A DNA stretch of 64,000 nucleotides from NCBI RefSeq assembly GCF_023115355.1, contig NZ_CP096019.1, positions 2,046,001 to 2,110,000 on the forward strand, read 5' to 3'. The translations under genes and the position numbers were made by a program. Source of the stretch: Halocatena salina. GTDB taxonomy: Archaea; Halobacteriota; Halobacteria; Halobacteriales; Haloarculaceae. Below are positions 45,557-55,204 of this stretch, piece by piece (within the stretch, counting starts at the first letter, position 1; each line of letters opens with the position of its first letter). Below the pieces are notes generated by a model. The model made no database searches and was not told the DNA's origin. It saw nothing but the letters and a program-made list of their open reading frames with translations.

Positions 45557-46513
45557 TTAGCTGTGAATACCCATCGCTTCGATCTGCTCTTGATACCGAT
45601 TGCGAATCGTAACCTCCGTCACCTGTGCGACATCGGCAACTTCACGCTGGGTTTTCTTCTCGTTACAGAGCAGAGAGGCAGCATAAATCGCTGCGGCGGC
45701 GTATCCCGTCGGGGACTTTCCCGACAGTAACCCTTCCTCTGCGGTGGTAGTGATGATCTCGTTTGCTTTTGCTTTGACTTCTTCGGAGAGATCGAGTTCC
45801 GAGCAAAATCGGGGGACGTACTTCTTCGGATCGACCGGCTCCATCTCCAACGCGAGTTCTTGGGAAATGTACCGATACGTGCGTCCGATCTCCTTGCGTT
45901 CGACACGAGACACCTCCGATATCTCCTCGAGACTCCGAGGAATCCCTTCTTTGCGACAAGCCGCATACAGCGCGGAGGTAGCGACGCCCTCGATCGATCG
46001 CCCACGGATGAGATCGTCTTTCAACGCGCGCCGATAGATGACAGACGCGACCTCTCGAACTGACCGCGGAACGCCGAGTGCGCTCGCCATGCGGTCGATC
46101 TCCGAGAGCGCGAACTGAAGGTTTCGCTCCCCTGCATCCTTGGTTCGGATGCGCTCTTGCCACTTGCGCAAGCGATGCATTTGGCTACGCTTTTTCGAGG
46201 AAATCGATCGCCCGTAGGCGTCTTTGTCTTTCCAGTCGATGGTGGTCGTCAACCCCTTGTCGTGCATCGTCTGGGTCGTTGGCGCACCGACACGGGACTT
46301 CTTCTGACGCTCTTGGTGGTTGAACGCGCGCCACTCCGGCCCGGGATCGATCTTCTCCTCTTCGATGACGAGTCCACAATCATCACAAATGAGCTCACCA
46401 CGATCCGAACTCTTGACCAGGTGGTCGGACCCGCATTCGGGACATTCTCGCGTGCGTTCTGTTTCGTGTTCCGTTTCCTGCTCGCGCTCCCGCGTACGGG
46501 TGGACCGTGTCAT
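45557..46513 (-). CDS. tfb: Transcription initiation factor IIB
   Basis: A 318-aa TFB. The zinc ribbon has cysteines 24, 27, 43 and 46 ([17 protein letters not shown]). The B-reader region is EWRAFNHQE with RVGAPTT. Two cyclin repeats follow ([17 protein letters not shown] marks the first; [17 protein letters not shown] the second), ending with the DNA-contacting [12 protein letters not shown] that reads the BRE. The N-terminal 23 residues are charged and unconserved. Haloarchaea encode several TFBs; the full-length canonical features suggest a general rather than a specialised one. Confidence 0.97.
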   Translation of the reverse strand: MTRSTRTREREQETEHETERTRECPECGSDHLVKSSDRGELICDDCGLVIEEEKIDPGPEWRAFNHQERQKKSRVGAPTTQTMHDKGLTTTIDWKDKDAYGRSISSKKRSQMHRLRKWQERIRTKDAGERNLQFALSEIDRMASALGVPRSVREVASVIYRRALKDDLIRGRSIEGVATSALYAACRKEGIPRSLEEISEVSRVERKEIGRTYRYISQELALEMEPVDPKKYVPRFCSELDLSEEVKAKANEIITTTAEEGLLSGKSPTGYAAAAIYAASLLCNEKKTQREVADVAQVTEVTIRNRYQEQIEAMGIHS

Positions 46514-46679
46514 CGCATTTTTATACTACCTCGGTCAGCGCACTTAGATCTTCCGTAACACGGAGTTATCTGCCGCATCTCTCTGGTCCGAAAATGACGC
46601 ACGCAAGGAGGGTGCAGTCGGCCGTCACCCGATCCGACCGATCGGAAGCCACTTATCAGTTCCAGGGTGATCCGAACGT

Positions 46680-47276
46680 ATGCCGGTCATCGAATGTGAC
46701 CCCAGCGTTGCCCGTGAGCGTCTTCAGGCGGCGGAGATCGCTGTCGAACCGGGCAACACCGACCACGAGCGCTGGCGAGCCGAACACCACGGCGCGACTG
46801 CGGTCGCCTACGAGGAGAAGGTTCTCGTACAGGGATCGTCTCCGGAACGGTTAGTCGCGGTGTTGCGTGAAGCGGGGGGACGGGCGCACGTGTACTTCGA
46901 TGGGGGATCGCGCGGCAATCCCGGTCCGGCGGCGATCGGATGGGTTGTCCTCACGGACGAGGGCATCGTTTCGGAGGACGGTGAATGCATTGGGGAGACC
47001 ACGAACAACCGTGCTGAGTACGACGCACTCATCCGTGCGGTGTCCGTTGCCGCCGACTATGGGTTCGATACGGTCGAGATCCGCGGAGATTCGGAACTGG
47101 TGGTGAAACAAGTGACCGGTCAGTGGTCGGTGAACGATCCGGGTCTACGGGAACGACGGGTTCGCGTGCGGGAGCTACTCGAAGCGTTCGATGACTGGTC
47201 TCTTTCTCACGTTCCTCGAGAGGTTAACGAACGTGCCGACGCGCTCGTCAACGAGGCACTCGACGATGCTTCCTGA
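46680..47276 (+). CDS. rnhA: Ribonuclease HI
   Basis: A 198-aa enzyme removing RNA from RNA-DNA hybrids. Catalytic residues are Asp74 (VYFDGGSRGNPG), Glu113 (NNRAEYDAL), Asp137 (IRGDSELVV) and Asp187 (NERADALVN). An extra N-terminal region of about 65 residues (IECDPSVARERLQ and on) is the haloarchaeal type and may aid substrate binding. It is divergent from tfb; its last codons overlap the next gene by 11 bp. Confidence 0.96.
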   Translation: MPVIECDPSVARERLQAAEIAVEPGNTDHERWRAEHHGATAVAYEEKVLVQGSSPERLVAVLREAGGRAHVYFDGGSRGNPGPAAIGWVVLTDEGIVSEDGECIGETTNNRAEYDALIRAVSVAADYGFDTVEIRGDSELVVKQVTGQWSVNDPGLRERRVRVRELLEAFDDWSLSHVPREVNERADALVNEALDDAS

Positions 47277-47787
47277 CGACGTCGCCGACGAGGCAGAGCG
47301 GCTGACCCGCCTGGCGCGCGCAGCTATCGATACGGACGAAGCCAGCGCCGCGCGGACAAAGCGTGACGACCTCTTGGCGCGCCACGGCTACGTTGCTCGC
47401 GAACGCAACACGGACGCGACACTGGTCTGTTTTCCCGATGACTGGGTTGCAGACGGAACGGTCCAGACTGAACGGATCGACGACACCGATCGCGCGGTCG
47501 AACGACCACTCGAAGCCCCGGCCGACGAGTGGGAGGATGTCCACCGGCACAACCGCGACATCGCAGCGCACGTCACCGAGCGCTACGGCGATGTCCACGG
47601 TGCTAACGCCGCGGCGTTTGCCGAGTTCATGAGTAACCACTACGCGATGGCGCTCGAACACACCACGGAAGCCATGCGCGAGGAGTTCCTCACGGAGTAC
47701 TATCCACGTAACGTCTGGCCCACAAAAAAACAGCGTACGGTTATTGAAGAGTCAGTGGATTTGGCGCTCGATCTTGCCCGAGAGTGA
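47266..47787 (+). CDS. Small acidic protein overlapping rnhA (DUF7108-like)
   Basis: A 173-aa protein: MLPDDVADEAERLTRLARAAI, DDLLARHGYVARERNTDATLVCFPDDW, and C-terminal FMSNHYAMALEHTTEAMREEFLTEYYPRNVWP. It resembles a haloarchaeal family found next to rnhA (DUF7108; recalled). ATG 47266 lies inside the rnhA end, so translation is probably coupled. Likely linked to RNase H function by context only. It is convergent with the PadR gene, 13 bp between stops. Confidence 0.85.
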   Translation: MLPDDVADEAERLTRLARAAIDTDEASAARTKRDDLLARHGYVARERNTDATLVCFPDDWVADGTVQTERIDDTDRAVERPLEAPADEWEDVHRHNRDIAAHVTERYGDVHGANAAAFAEFMSNHYAMALEHTTEAMREEFLTEYYPRNVWPTKKQRTVIEESVDLALDLARE

Positions 47788-47800
47788 GCGCCATTCCGAT

Positions 47801-48166
47801 CTACTCCTGTTGTGCTTCGTCGACGAGTGCCCGAATCTCGTCGGCTCGGCTCTTGGTCGTGGCGAACCGCGAGAACACCCACGACAGCTGATCGATGACG
47901 GCGTCGTGACCAGCCTGTGTCAACGCGTACTGGTTCGTGCGTTTGTCGAGTTCGCTTTTTTCCACTAGGCCCATCTCCACCAGATCGTCCAGGTTCGGAT
48001 ACAGACGCCCGTGGTTGACTTCCGAACCGTAGTACTGCTCTAGTTCGCGCTTGATCGCAAGCCCGTACCGTGCCTCCTCCGAAAGGATCACGAGGATGTT
48101 CTGCTGAAATGCGGTCAGGTCGCGTTCGATGCGCGATACGCCGGAGACTGACTGTGCCTCTGACAT
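47801..48166 (-). CDS. PadR-family transcriptional regulator
   Basis: A 121-aa wHTH regulator with ILVILSEEARYGLAIKRELEQYYGSEV, then NHGRLYPNLDDLVEMGLVEKSELD (the PadR recognition helix), a wing (YALTQAGHDAV) and a short C-terminal dimerisation helix. PadR proteins repress detoxification or efflux genes in response to ligands, or act on their own promoter. No efflux gene is adjacent; its 5' region (48167-48387) is AT-rich and shared with the divergent pyrophosphatase gene. Confidence 0.92.
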   Translation of the reverse strand: MSEAQSVSGVSRIERDLTAFQQNILVILSEEARYGLAIKRELEQYYGSEVNHGRLYPNLDDLVEMGLVEKSELDKRTNQYALTQAGHDAVIDQLSWVFSRFATTKSRADEIRALVDEAQQE

Positions 48167-48387
48167 GACCTATACAAATGTCACCACTCTATTTAAAACT
48201 TTTCAACCATCAATCGAGTATTTGTGCAGGAACGCCACTGCACGGATGTTGTTTGTATAAACTACCGGTCATACCCGATACTATTAAGTGATAATGGATT
48301 TTTTCTGTCTAAAACAATATTGCATATTATTCCACAAACGAGACGTATGTCGAAAGAAATTTTGTGTCACCCTTCCCAGTGTGGGCG

Positions 48388-48921
48388 ATGACGAACCTGT
48401 GGGAGGATCTCGAAACCGGACCGAACCCGCCAGAAACGATTTACGCTGTGATCGAGTGTCTGAAAGGCGAACGGAACAAATACGAGTACGACAAAGACGT
48501 TCCGGGCGTCGTACTCGACCGGGTGCTCCACAGTAACGTACATTATCCATCCGATTATGGGTTTATTCCCCGTTCGTACTACGACGACGAGGATCCGTTC
48601 GACGTGCTCGTGCTCGTCGAAGACGCGACGTTCCCGGGCTGTGTGATCGAAGCCCGTCCGGTCGCCCTCATGAAGATGGACGACGACGGCGAACAGGACG
48701 ATAAGGTCATCGCCGTGCCGACGGAGGACCCCCGGTACGATCACATTCAATCGCTTACGGACATCCCCCAACAAACCCGAGACGAGATAGACGAGTTCTT
48801 CGCAACGTATAAGAATCTCGAGGAAGGGAAGGAGGTCGAAACACTCGGTTGGGAGGACAAACAGGCTGCACTCGACGCGATCGAACACGCACAGGAACTG
48901 TATCAAGAACGGTTCGCGTAA
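48388..48921 (+). CDS. ppa: Inorganic pyrophosphatase, family I
   Basis: A 177-aa cytosolic PPase driving biosynthesis by hydrolysing PPi. Signature residues are in KYEYDKD, YPSDYGFIPRSYYDDEDPFDVLVL (the D-x-DPxD metal site) and KMDDDGEQDDKVIAVP. Length is normal. ATG 48388 (MTNLWEDLETG) is the conserved haloarchaeal N-terminus; the upstream ATG at 48364 is not. Confidence 0.97.
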   Translation: MTNLWEDLETGPNPPETIYAVIECLKGERNKYEYDKDVPGVVLDRVLHSNVHYPSDYGFIPRSYYDDEDPFDVLVLVEDATFPGCVIEARPVALMKMDDDGEQDDKVIAVPTEDPRYDHIQSLTDIPQQTRDEIDEFFATYKNLEEGKEVETLGWEDKQAALDAIEHAQELYQERFA

Positions 48922-49076
48922 ACGGCCTGGGGACGGTGTTCCCTTCTCGTGGTCCATTCTGCCCGCAGCAGTTCGCCCGAAGAGCGACGGATGTCCACCG
49001 GGCATACGGCTGTTCGGCACCATGCGTTATGATCATGGGTAATTATTTGTCCCTCGCGCCCGTACGAACGAACGAA

Positions 49077-49199
49077 ATGAAACGGCGTGTACCCATCGGT
49101 ATCGACCATTTGACCGTCGTCCCGGAGAACGTCGATACCGATTCCGAGCGTGAGGTGAGTGAGGAATCGACAGCTGTCGGCCGGTCGTTGGGGGCGTAA
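49077..49199 (+). CDS. Possible 40-aa small protein
   Basis: Beginning MKRRVPIGIDHLTVVPENV, with an acidic centre and a small tail, this frame has GC-ending codons and an AT-rich TAATTATTT 34 bp before its ATG. It lies in a 326-bp gap (48922-49247) otherwise without a gene. No family is known to me; it could be a random frame. Confidence 0.35.
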   Translation: MKRRVPIGIDHLTVVPENVDTDSEREVSEESTAVGRSLGA

Positions 49200-49247
49200 T
49201 CGGCGGGGAAAAGAAGGTTCTTGTGTGTTCCTCACGCAATCGCCGGT

Positions 49248-50591
49248 ATGGGACTGTTCGATCGACTTCGTGGTGATGACGGACCGCGAGTTGCGTTCAT
49301 CGGTATCGACGGCGTGCCGTACAGCCTCATCGCCGACAATCCGGATGATTTTCCGAATTTGACAGCGATGGCGGACGACGGCGCAGCGGGACCGATCGAC
49401 AGCATCGTTCCCCCTGAGTCAAGCGCCTGTTGGCCGTCGCTGACGACGGGTGTCAACCCCGGTGAGACAGGCGTGTACGGTTTTCAGGACCGAGAGGTCG
49501 GATCATACGAGACGTACGTGCCGATGGGCCGAGACGTCCAAGCGACCCGGTTGTGGGATCGCGTCACGTCCGCCGACCGGGACGCGACTGTGATGAACGT
49601 CCCGGTCACGTTCCCACCCCAGCGGAACGTCCAACGGATGGTGTCCGGCTTTCTGTCTCCCGGCGTCGAGAAAGCCGCTTACCCCGACGATCTCGGTCAG
49701 TCATTAGCGGAAAACGACTACCGCATCGACGTCAATGCGAAGCTCGGTCACCAGGACGATAAATCGGAGTTCATGGCCGACGCTCACGAGACCATCGATG
49801 CACGCTTCGAGGCGTTCAAACAGTACATTGAGGAAGACGACTGGGATCTCTTCTTTGGGGTCTTCATGACCACCGATCGGGTCAACCACTTCCTGTTCAA
49901 AGATTACGAGCAGGATGGGGAGAACCGCGAGGCGTTCATGGAATTCTACCGGAAAGTTGATGAGTATATCGGCCGTCTCCGTGCTCTTCTCGACGACGAC
50001 ACGACGTTGGTCGTCGCAAGCGACCACGGATTCACGAGCGAGGATTATGAGGTCCATCTCAACACGTGGCTGCGCGAGCAGGGATGGCTCGATTACCGCA
50101 CTGACGATCACAGCGACCTGTCCGACATCACTGATGATACGCGGGCCTACTCGCTTATTCCGGGTCGAATGTACATCAATCTCGACGGACGCGAACCCCG
50201 CGGAAGCGTGCCCGAATCGGAGTATGAGGAGACTCGTGAGGAGCTTATCGACATGATCGAGGATCTCGAAGGCCCGGACGGAACACCAGTCGCAGACCGT
50301 ATCGTCACGAACGACGACGCGTTCCGTGGCGACCATGACGACATCGCGCCGGATCTCGTCGTGATCCCCAACCACGGGTTCGATCTCAAAGCCGGGTTCA
50401 AAGACGGCAGCGATGTCTTCGATGTGGGACCCAGAAACGGGATGCACAGCTTCGAAAACGCGTGTCTGTTCGTCGACGATCCAACCGCGCGCATCAACGA
50501 TGTCGACCTGTTTGACATCGCGCCGACGGTGCTCGATCTGATGGAGATCGAGTACGACCGAACCACCTTCGACGGAGCGAGCCTCGTCTGA
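49248..50591 (+). CDS. Alkaline-phosphatase-superfamily phosphodiesterase/nucleotide-pyrophosphatase-like
   Basis: A 447-aa enzyme of the type I phosphodiesterase branch. Metal ligands and nucleophile are readable: Asp in FIGIDGVPYSLI, the nucleophile region PPESSACWPSLTTGVNPG, the TTDRVNHFLF helix, VVASDHGFTSED, and His in RNGMHSFENACLFVDDP. No signal peptide is seen, so it acts in the cytosol or at the inner membrane face. Relatives hydrolyse nucleotide-sugars or glycan phosphates, which fits the glycan-type genes that follow. Start ATG 49248 is the typical MGLFDRL. Confidence 0.9.
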   Translation: MGLFDRLRGDDGPRVAFIGIDGVPYSLIADNPDDFPNLTAMADDGAAGPIDSIVPPESSACWPSLTTGVNPGETGVYGFQDREVGSYETYVPMGRDVQATRLWDRVTSADRDATVMNVPVTFPPQRNVQRMVSGFLSPGVEKAAYPDDLGQSLAENDYRIDVNAKLGHQDDKSEFMADAHETIDARFEAFKQYIEEDDWDLFFGVFMTTDRVNHFLFKDYEQDGENREAFMEFYRKVDEYIGRLRALLDDDTTLVVASDHGFTSEDYEVHLNTWLREQGWLDYRTDDHSDLSDITDDTRAYSLIPGRMYINLDGREPRGSVPESEYEETREELIDMIEDLEGPDGTPVADRIVTNDDAFRGDHDDIAPDLVVIPNHGFDLKAGFKDGSDVFDVGPRNGMHSFENACLFVDDPTARINDVDLFDIAPTVLDLMEIEYDRTTFDGASLV

Positions 50592-50682
50592 ACGCTGCTT
50601 TGTAGCCACTGCTTGCCGTTCCAACTTCGTATTCGAAAGTCATCATACGGATTTAACAGTGGTAGCGATGAACACGTGGTAG

Positions 50683-52494
50683 ATGAATCACTCGCGCCGG
50701 ATCGGGATCTTTTTAATAGCGATCAGTACGCATCTCGGATCGCTCGGATACTGGTTCGTGGCGGTCGACGCTCCGAAGCTGATCCTTTCCAGTCGGATCC
50801 GGAGCTGGAACGACCTGTACGAGATATTCACACAGCCGTTGATGCACGAAACGGCGTTTCCGGAACTCGGACTGTTCTATCGACCGCTTGCTAGCCTCAC
50901 GTACTCGTTCGATTACTGGGTATGGGGAGTCGATCCGTTCGGGTATCATCTCACGAATCTCCTCCTCCAAGGGATCGCAGTAGTGTTGGTCGCACTCGTG
51001 GTTGGAGACCTGACAGACGATAGGGTTGTCGGGGAGCTGACGGCCGTGTTGTTCGCGCTCCATCCGCTCGCTGCCGAGATCGTACCGGCGACTCCTCGTC
51101 GCCACGACATCCTCATGTTGATCTTCCTTCTCGGCTCGCTATCGCTGTTCGTCAAAAGTCAACGCCGTGAGACGACACGGCGGTCGTCGTTTCTGTACGT
51201 CGGTGGGGCGCTCGTATCGTATGTGCTCGCACTCGGGTCCAAGGAGCCTGCACTCGTCGTTCCCGCGTTAGTATTCGTCTGGACGGCGCTTCAAGGCGTC
51301 GACAGCGATCCGTACGACACGCTATGGCGCTCGGTTCGGGCCACCGTTCCGTTCGGAGTCGTGACGGTCGCGTATATCGCGGTTCGGGTCACCGTGTTGG
51401 GGGGAATCGGTGGATACCACGGCATCGATGGTAAGCTCTCGGACGTAAGCAGCGTCGTGGTGGCGTATCTCGTTTCGATCGCGTATCCGATCGATGTTTT
51501 CGGCAGCGACCTCGCGGTCGGGTGGCTGTGGACCGGTGTGGTGCTCCTCATGGGCTGTCTCCTTGCGTTCGTCCTCATCGGCGTTGTCGCGTCAGTCATT
51601 GATGGTCATGTCGGAGCGAACTGGTTTCCACTCGTCGTTCCCTTCGTGGGGGGTTGTGTCCTGATCGGGATGTCGCTCGGTCTGGCCGAACTCGATCCGC
51701 TCGTTGCGCTGCTACCTGAGTTTACGCCAACACCGTATTCCCGTCTCCACACCATTACCGGCTTGCTTCTCGTAGTGACGTGTCTCCTCGGTGGGCTATG
51801 GATAATCGGTGCACACCCCGCAACGAGAGACCGGATCGATCTCCGGACGGTCTCGTTTTTCATCGCATGGTTTGCCGTTCCGCTGGTGGTGTACGCCCAA
51901 GACGGTCGATATCTGCTCCGAACGGGCTACGCTTCGATCGTTCCTGCGATGGCGATCCTCGCGGTGATATCGATCAGCGCGCTCCGAGCGCTCCGGACTA
52001 GCGATCGAATGCTCGATGAAAACGCTGTGCTCGTCGGCATCGTTCTGTTGCTTCTCGTTCCCCAGATCTCCGCCTCGCCCCTGTTTCATTCCTACGATGG
52101 GTGGGAAACAACAGGGGACGTAAACCGAATGGTGCTCGACGGACTCGCGGCGGACGTCGGAGATCGAAACGGGACCACCAGCCTCCACATCCACGGGCTG
52201 CCAAACGGGATCGCAGAACAGGACGAGTCGTTTCCCCAAGTAAAATCGATCGTATATCCCGGGGCACAGGCTACTCGGGCGTGGCTCAAACTGGTCCATC
52301 CTGGTCGGGAGCTGATCGTACACAGCGAGCACCCCGTCCGGCTCGACAGCGTACCCAAAGCGGTTTCCATCACCACCACCAGCAACTCCGAGACTGTGAT
52401 CGTACGGATTCACTACGAACACGATTCCGAGCGTGGTGCCCTGTCTTCGATCGAACGCCGGGCGAACGCCCGCAGCCGAAGCGACGGTATCTGA
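50683..52494 (+). CDS. TMTC-like GT-C membrane glycosyltransferase
   Basis: A 603-aa protein with about 11-12 membrane helices and a final soluble region of about 120 residues. The first luminal loop region carries LFYRPLASLTYSFDYWVWGVDPFGYHLTN and then LFALHPLAAEIV, as in TMTC/PMT-type enzymes that use lipid-linked sugars. The acidic catalytic residue expected in the first loop could be the Asp of VDAPKL. The C-terminal domain (about 480-600) is unrecognised. Likely transfers a sugar from a dolichyl or polyprenyl carrier at the extracellular face (inference). Confidence 0.8.
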   Translation: MNHSRRIGIFLIAISTHLGSLGYWFVAVDAPKLILSSRIRSWNDLYEIFTQPLMHETAFPELGLFYRPLASLTYSFDYWVWGVDPFGYHLTNLLLQGIAVVLVALVVGDLTDDRVVGELTAVLFALHPLAAEIVPATPRRHDILMLIFLLGSLSLFVKSQRRETTRRSSFLYVGGALVSYVLALGSKEPALVVPALVFVWTALQGVDSDPYDTLWRSVRATVPFGVVTVAYIAVRVTVLGGIGGYHGIDGKLSDVSSVVVAYLVSIAYPIDVFGSDLAVGWLWTGVVLLMGCLLAFVLIGVVASVIDGHVGANWFPLVVPFVGGCVLIGMSLGLAELDPLVALLPEFTPTPYSRLHTITGLLLVVTCLLGGLWIIGAHPATRDRIDLRTVSFFIAWFAVPLVVYAQDGRYLLRTGYASIVPAMAILAVISISALRALRTSDRMLDENAVLVGIVLLLLVPQISASPLFHSYDGWETTGDVNRMVLDGLAADVGDRNGTTSLHIHGLPNGIAEQDESFPQVKSIVYPGAQATRAWLKLVHPGRELIVHSEHPVRLDSVPKAVSITTTSNSETVIVRIHYEHDSERGALSSIERRANARSRSDGI

Positions 52495-52511
52495 GGCGTT
52501 CCCGGTACGGC

Positions 52512-53546
52512 TTACTCGTTTCGGTCGGAGGGATCGTCCGGGTGGGTGGTGTTCGGATTCGGACTCGGTTTGGGATCGGTGTCTGTGCGTCGCTCGGTCC
52601 ACAGTCGATACGTGGTGAAGACGATCCCCCCGACGAACGCACCAAACCACAGTGTTCCGACGCGTACGAGGACCGTCGATCCGACGGCGACCGGTCGATC
52701 GTAACCGACGGCGATGAGGGTTCCAACCATACTGGTTTCGGTGGCTCCGACCCCACCGGGGAGGAAACTCACCGCTCCCACGATCGACCCGAGACCGAAA
52801 ACAGACAGTCCGAGTATCGGATCGGCGCTGACACCGAACCCCTCGAGAAGGACCCAGAATGCCAGCCCTTCGAGTCCCCACGCCAGCAGACTCAGCCCCA
52901 TCGCAATCCCCAGTGGCCGCGGACGGAACAACGCGTACGTCCGCTCGTACAGCGTCGTCAGCTCCGTCACGTACGAGCCGACTACCGGTAGTCGTTGACA
53001 CCACGAGAGCGCTTTCAGACAGAGCCACCGCCATTGGAGGAGTAACAGTCCCCCGAGAACGACGACGACGATTCCGACCAGTACGACGACCGACCGCTGG
53101 TACAACAGGACGGCCAGTGCAGCAAAGCTACTCAGAGCGAGGAGATCCGTGATCCGTTCTGCCCCGACCGCTGGCACAGTCCGCCCTACGGATACTCCTT
53201 TGAGGTCTCTGAGGAACCACGCTTTCCACAGTTCGCCTACCTTTCCGGGCGTGACGACGAGCATCAATCCGCTGAAGAACACGAGTGCGCTGTCACGGAT
53301 CGAGATTTCGATCCCGAGGGTGCGGAGGTAGTACTCCCATTTCAGAAACCGAACGCCGTAGCCCACGACCACGAGACCGAGCATCCCACTCACGGCACTC
53401 AGATCTACGTCGAGAAGCGCCATCACGACTGCGTTCGCATCCCCGAACAGGAACAACACGAAAAACACCACGAGTGACCCGAGTGCCGTCAGCCACACCC
53501 CATGATCGGAGACGATGTCTGCCCAGAAGCGAACGATCCGGTTCAT
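52512..53546 (-). CDS. LPG-synthase TM-region (UPF0104) membrane protein, flippase-like
   Basis: A 344-aa protein with eight or so hydrophobic segments of the lysylphosphatidylglycerol_TM family: RFLKWEYYLRTLGIEISIRDSALVFFSGLM, then TPGKVGELWKAWFLRD and SFLPGGVGATETSMVGTLIAVG are the diagnostic blocks. The family includes lipid flippases and glycosyltransferase partners. It overlaps the PHP gene by 4 bp (ATGA), forming a three-gene unit with PHP and the UbiA-type transferase. Confidence 0.92.
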   Translation of the reverse strand: MNRIVRFWADIVSDHGVWLTALGSLVVFFVLFLFGDANAVVMALLDVDLSAVSGMLGLVVVGYGVRFLKWEYYLRTLGIEISIRDSALVFFSGLMLVVTPGKVGELWKAWFLRDLKGVSVGRTVPAVGAERITDLLALSSFAALAVLLYQRSVVVLVGIVVVVLGGLLLLQWRWLCLKALSWCQRLPVVGSYVTELTTLYERTYALFRPRPLGIAMGLSLLAWGLEGLAFWVLLEGFGVSADPILGLSVFGLGSIVGAVSFLPGGVGATETSMVGTLIAVGYDRPVAVGSTVLVRVGTLWFGAFVGGIVFTTYRLWTERRTDTDPKPSPNPNTTHPDDPSDRNE

Positions 53547-54235
53547 CGTTCGTGCTCGCGGTGAGCTGCGAATCCGATCGTTCGATCCACCGAGACCCGC
53601 AGCTGATGTAGCTTCGTTGCGATATGTCCCGAAACGTATCCGCCGTGGCCACGGGATGAAAGGGCCGTCGTGGAACCGTCTCTGAGCACGTCGAGGAGCG
53701 GTCGGTTGCCGTCGATTACGGTGTGTGCCCGACCGATCTCCATTGGAAAGTGGGCGTCGCTTCCGCCGGTCGCCGGCAGTCCGTGGGTCTGGGCGAACGT
53801 CTGTGCCCGATCGTTATCCCGCGAGAGGAGACAGCGGGAGTTACTGACTTCGACCGCATCGACGGCGTCAGCGATGGCGTCGAGATCGGTGGTGTACTCT
53901 TCTCGCAGTCGATCGAAGGGGTGTGAGAGGATCGCCACGCCGCCCTGTTCGTGAACGTGCTCGATGACGGAGAGTGGATCGTCTGGGGCTGGCGGGGTCT
54001 CCACCCCTAACGCGAGGAGATGGCCTTGGCTTGTCGTCACCTCGACACCGGGGATCACCGTCAGTTCCAGGGGTGCTGCTGTACGAACGGCGTCGACACC
54101 TGCGAGCGTGTCGTGGTTCGTCACGGCGATCCCATCGAGTCCGCGGTCGACAGCCGCCTCGACCACGGCTTGGGGTGTCGCGTTCGAACAGGGAGAGGCA
54201 TCCGTGTGTACCTGCAGATCGTATTTGCGCATCAT
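53543..54235 (-). CDS. PHP-domain phosphoesterase
   Basis: A 230-aa PHP-fold hydrolase: KYDLQVHTDASPC (the HxH metal pair), DGIAVTNHDTLAG, TVIPGVEVTTSQGHLL, AILSHPFDR and GGSDAHFPMEIGRAH. All four PHP motifs are intact. Relatives dephosphorylate nucleotides or sugar phosphates. The stop of the upstream UbiA gene shares a base with this ATG (TAATG), so it may dephosphorylate the product of that transferase (hypothesis). Confidence 0.93.
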   Translation of the reverse strand: MMRKYDLQVHTDASPCSNATPQAVVEAAVDRGLDGIAVTNHDTLAGVDAVRTAAPLELTVIPGVEVTTSQGHLLALGVETPPAPDDPLSVIEHVHEQGGVAILSHPFDRLREEYTTDLDAIADAVDAVEVSNSRCLLSRDNDRAQTFAQTHGLPATGGSDAHFPMEIGRAHTVIDGNRPLLDVLRDGSTTALSSRGHGGYVSGHIATKLHQLRVSVDRTIGFAAHREHER

Positions 54236-55143
54236 TAGAGCAGCTCCATGATGTGAACCGGCACCTGATACAGCACGCCAACCGTGATGAGTAACCACAC
54301 CAGCAACGTGAGAAACATCGGGCGATCGGTCAGTAGATACTCCGGACGACCGGCGACCGCCGTCGTGTGGGTGAGATGATGGTACCGAAACACGCCATAA
54401 AAGACGAACGGCAGCGCGAACATCATCGGCGTTTCGGCGTGGAAGAACGTGTATAACGCGTACGTCATCAACAACACCGCCATCGTCACGACCAGCAACT
54501 GATCGAGTTCCTCGTTCGTGTACACTCCCAGTGACTCCCGGGTCGAATCAGGATTCGAAACGGTTTCGAGTTCGTGACGACGTTTCCCGACCGAGAGGAC
54601 GAGCGCCAACAGAAACGTACAGAGGATCAGCCACGGACTGAGATACACGCCGATGGCGACGACGCCCGCTGCTGCTCGGAGAACGAATCCGATCCCGACC
54701 GTAAGCACGTCCACTAACACCACCTCTTTGAGGAACATCGAATAGATCACGTTTTGACCGAGATACCCCACGAGCACGAGCAACACCCACCCATCGATGA
54801 TGTATCCTACGAGAAGCCCCCCGAACAGCAGTCCGACCGCAAACGTCCCTGCGACCGGTACCGAGAGCTGCCCGCTCGCGATCGGACGGTGTCGCTTTTC
54901 GGGATGGTTGCGGTCCTCTTCTCGGTCACAGATGTCGTTGATCACATATACCGCTCCTGCTACCGCGGTGAATGCCACGATCGCACCCGCGACACTCCGC
55001 CACGCTGGGATCGAAAACAGGTTTCGCGAGAACAGTAATCCCAACAACAGAACGCTCTGCTTGTACCATTGATGGGGTCGAAGCTCGCGGAGTAACCCCC
55101 GTATCGTGTTTGCCGATTGGGAGGTAATCGATCGATTGGACAT
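54235..55143 (-). CDS. UbiA-superfamily transferase, decaprenyl-phosphate phosphoribosyltransferase type
   Basis: A 302-aa membrane prenyltransferase with nine hydrophobic segments. RELRPHQWYKQSVLL near the N-terminus and the first Asp-rich motif NDICDREEDRNHP followed by EKRHRPIASGQ match the DPPR-synthase branch rather than ubiquinone or menaquinone enzymes. That branch moves phosphoribose from PRPP to a polyprenyl phosphate. A second acidic motif is weak (VDVLTVGIGFVLRAAAG). Start ATG 55143 (MSNRS) is preferred to upstream codons. Confidence 0.88.
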   Translation of the reverse strand: MSNRSITSQSANTIRGLLRELRPHQWYKQSVLLLGLLFSRNLFSIPAWRSVAGAIVAFTAVAGAVYVINDICDREEDRNHPEKRHRPIASGQLSVPVAGTFAVGLLFGGLLVGYIIDGWVLLVLVGYLGQNVIYSMFLKEVVLVDVLTVGIGFVLRAAAGVVAIGVYLSPWLILCTFLLALVLSVGKRRHELETVSNPDSTRESLGVYTNEELDQLLVVTMAVLLMTYALYTFFHAETPMMFALPFVFYGVFRYHHLTHTTAVAGRPEYLLTDRPMFLTLLVWLLITVGVLYQVPVHIMELL

Positions 55144-55204
55144 TGATGACAGCGAATTACGCAGGCCACAATCAAAAAGGGCCACGGCGCAAATTCCATA
55201 TTCT

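Noticed and set aside
46518-46525. TATAAAAA immediately upstream of the tfb start (minus strand)
   Set aside because: It is only about 8 bp from ATG 46513, so a start site 26 bp downstream would fall inside the gene, and no later in-frame start precedes the zinc ribbon. Probably fortuitous.
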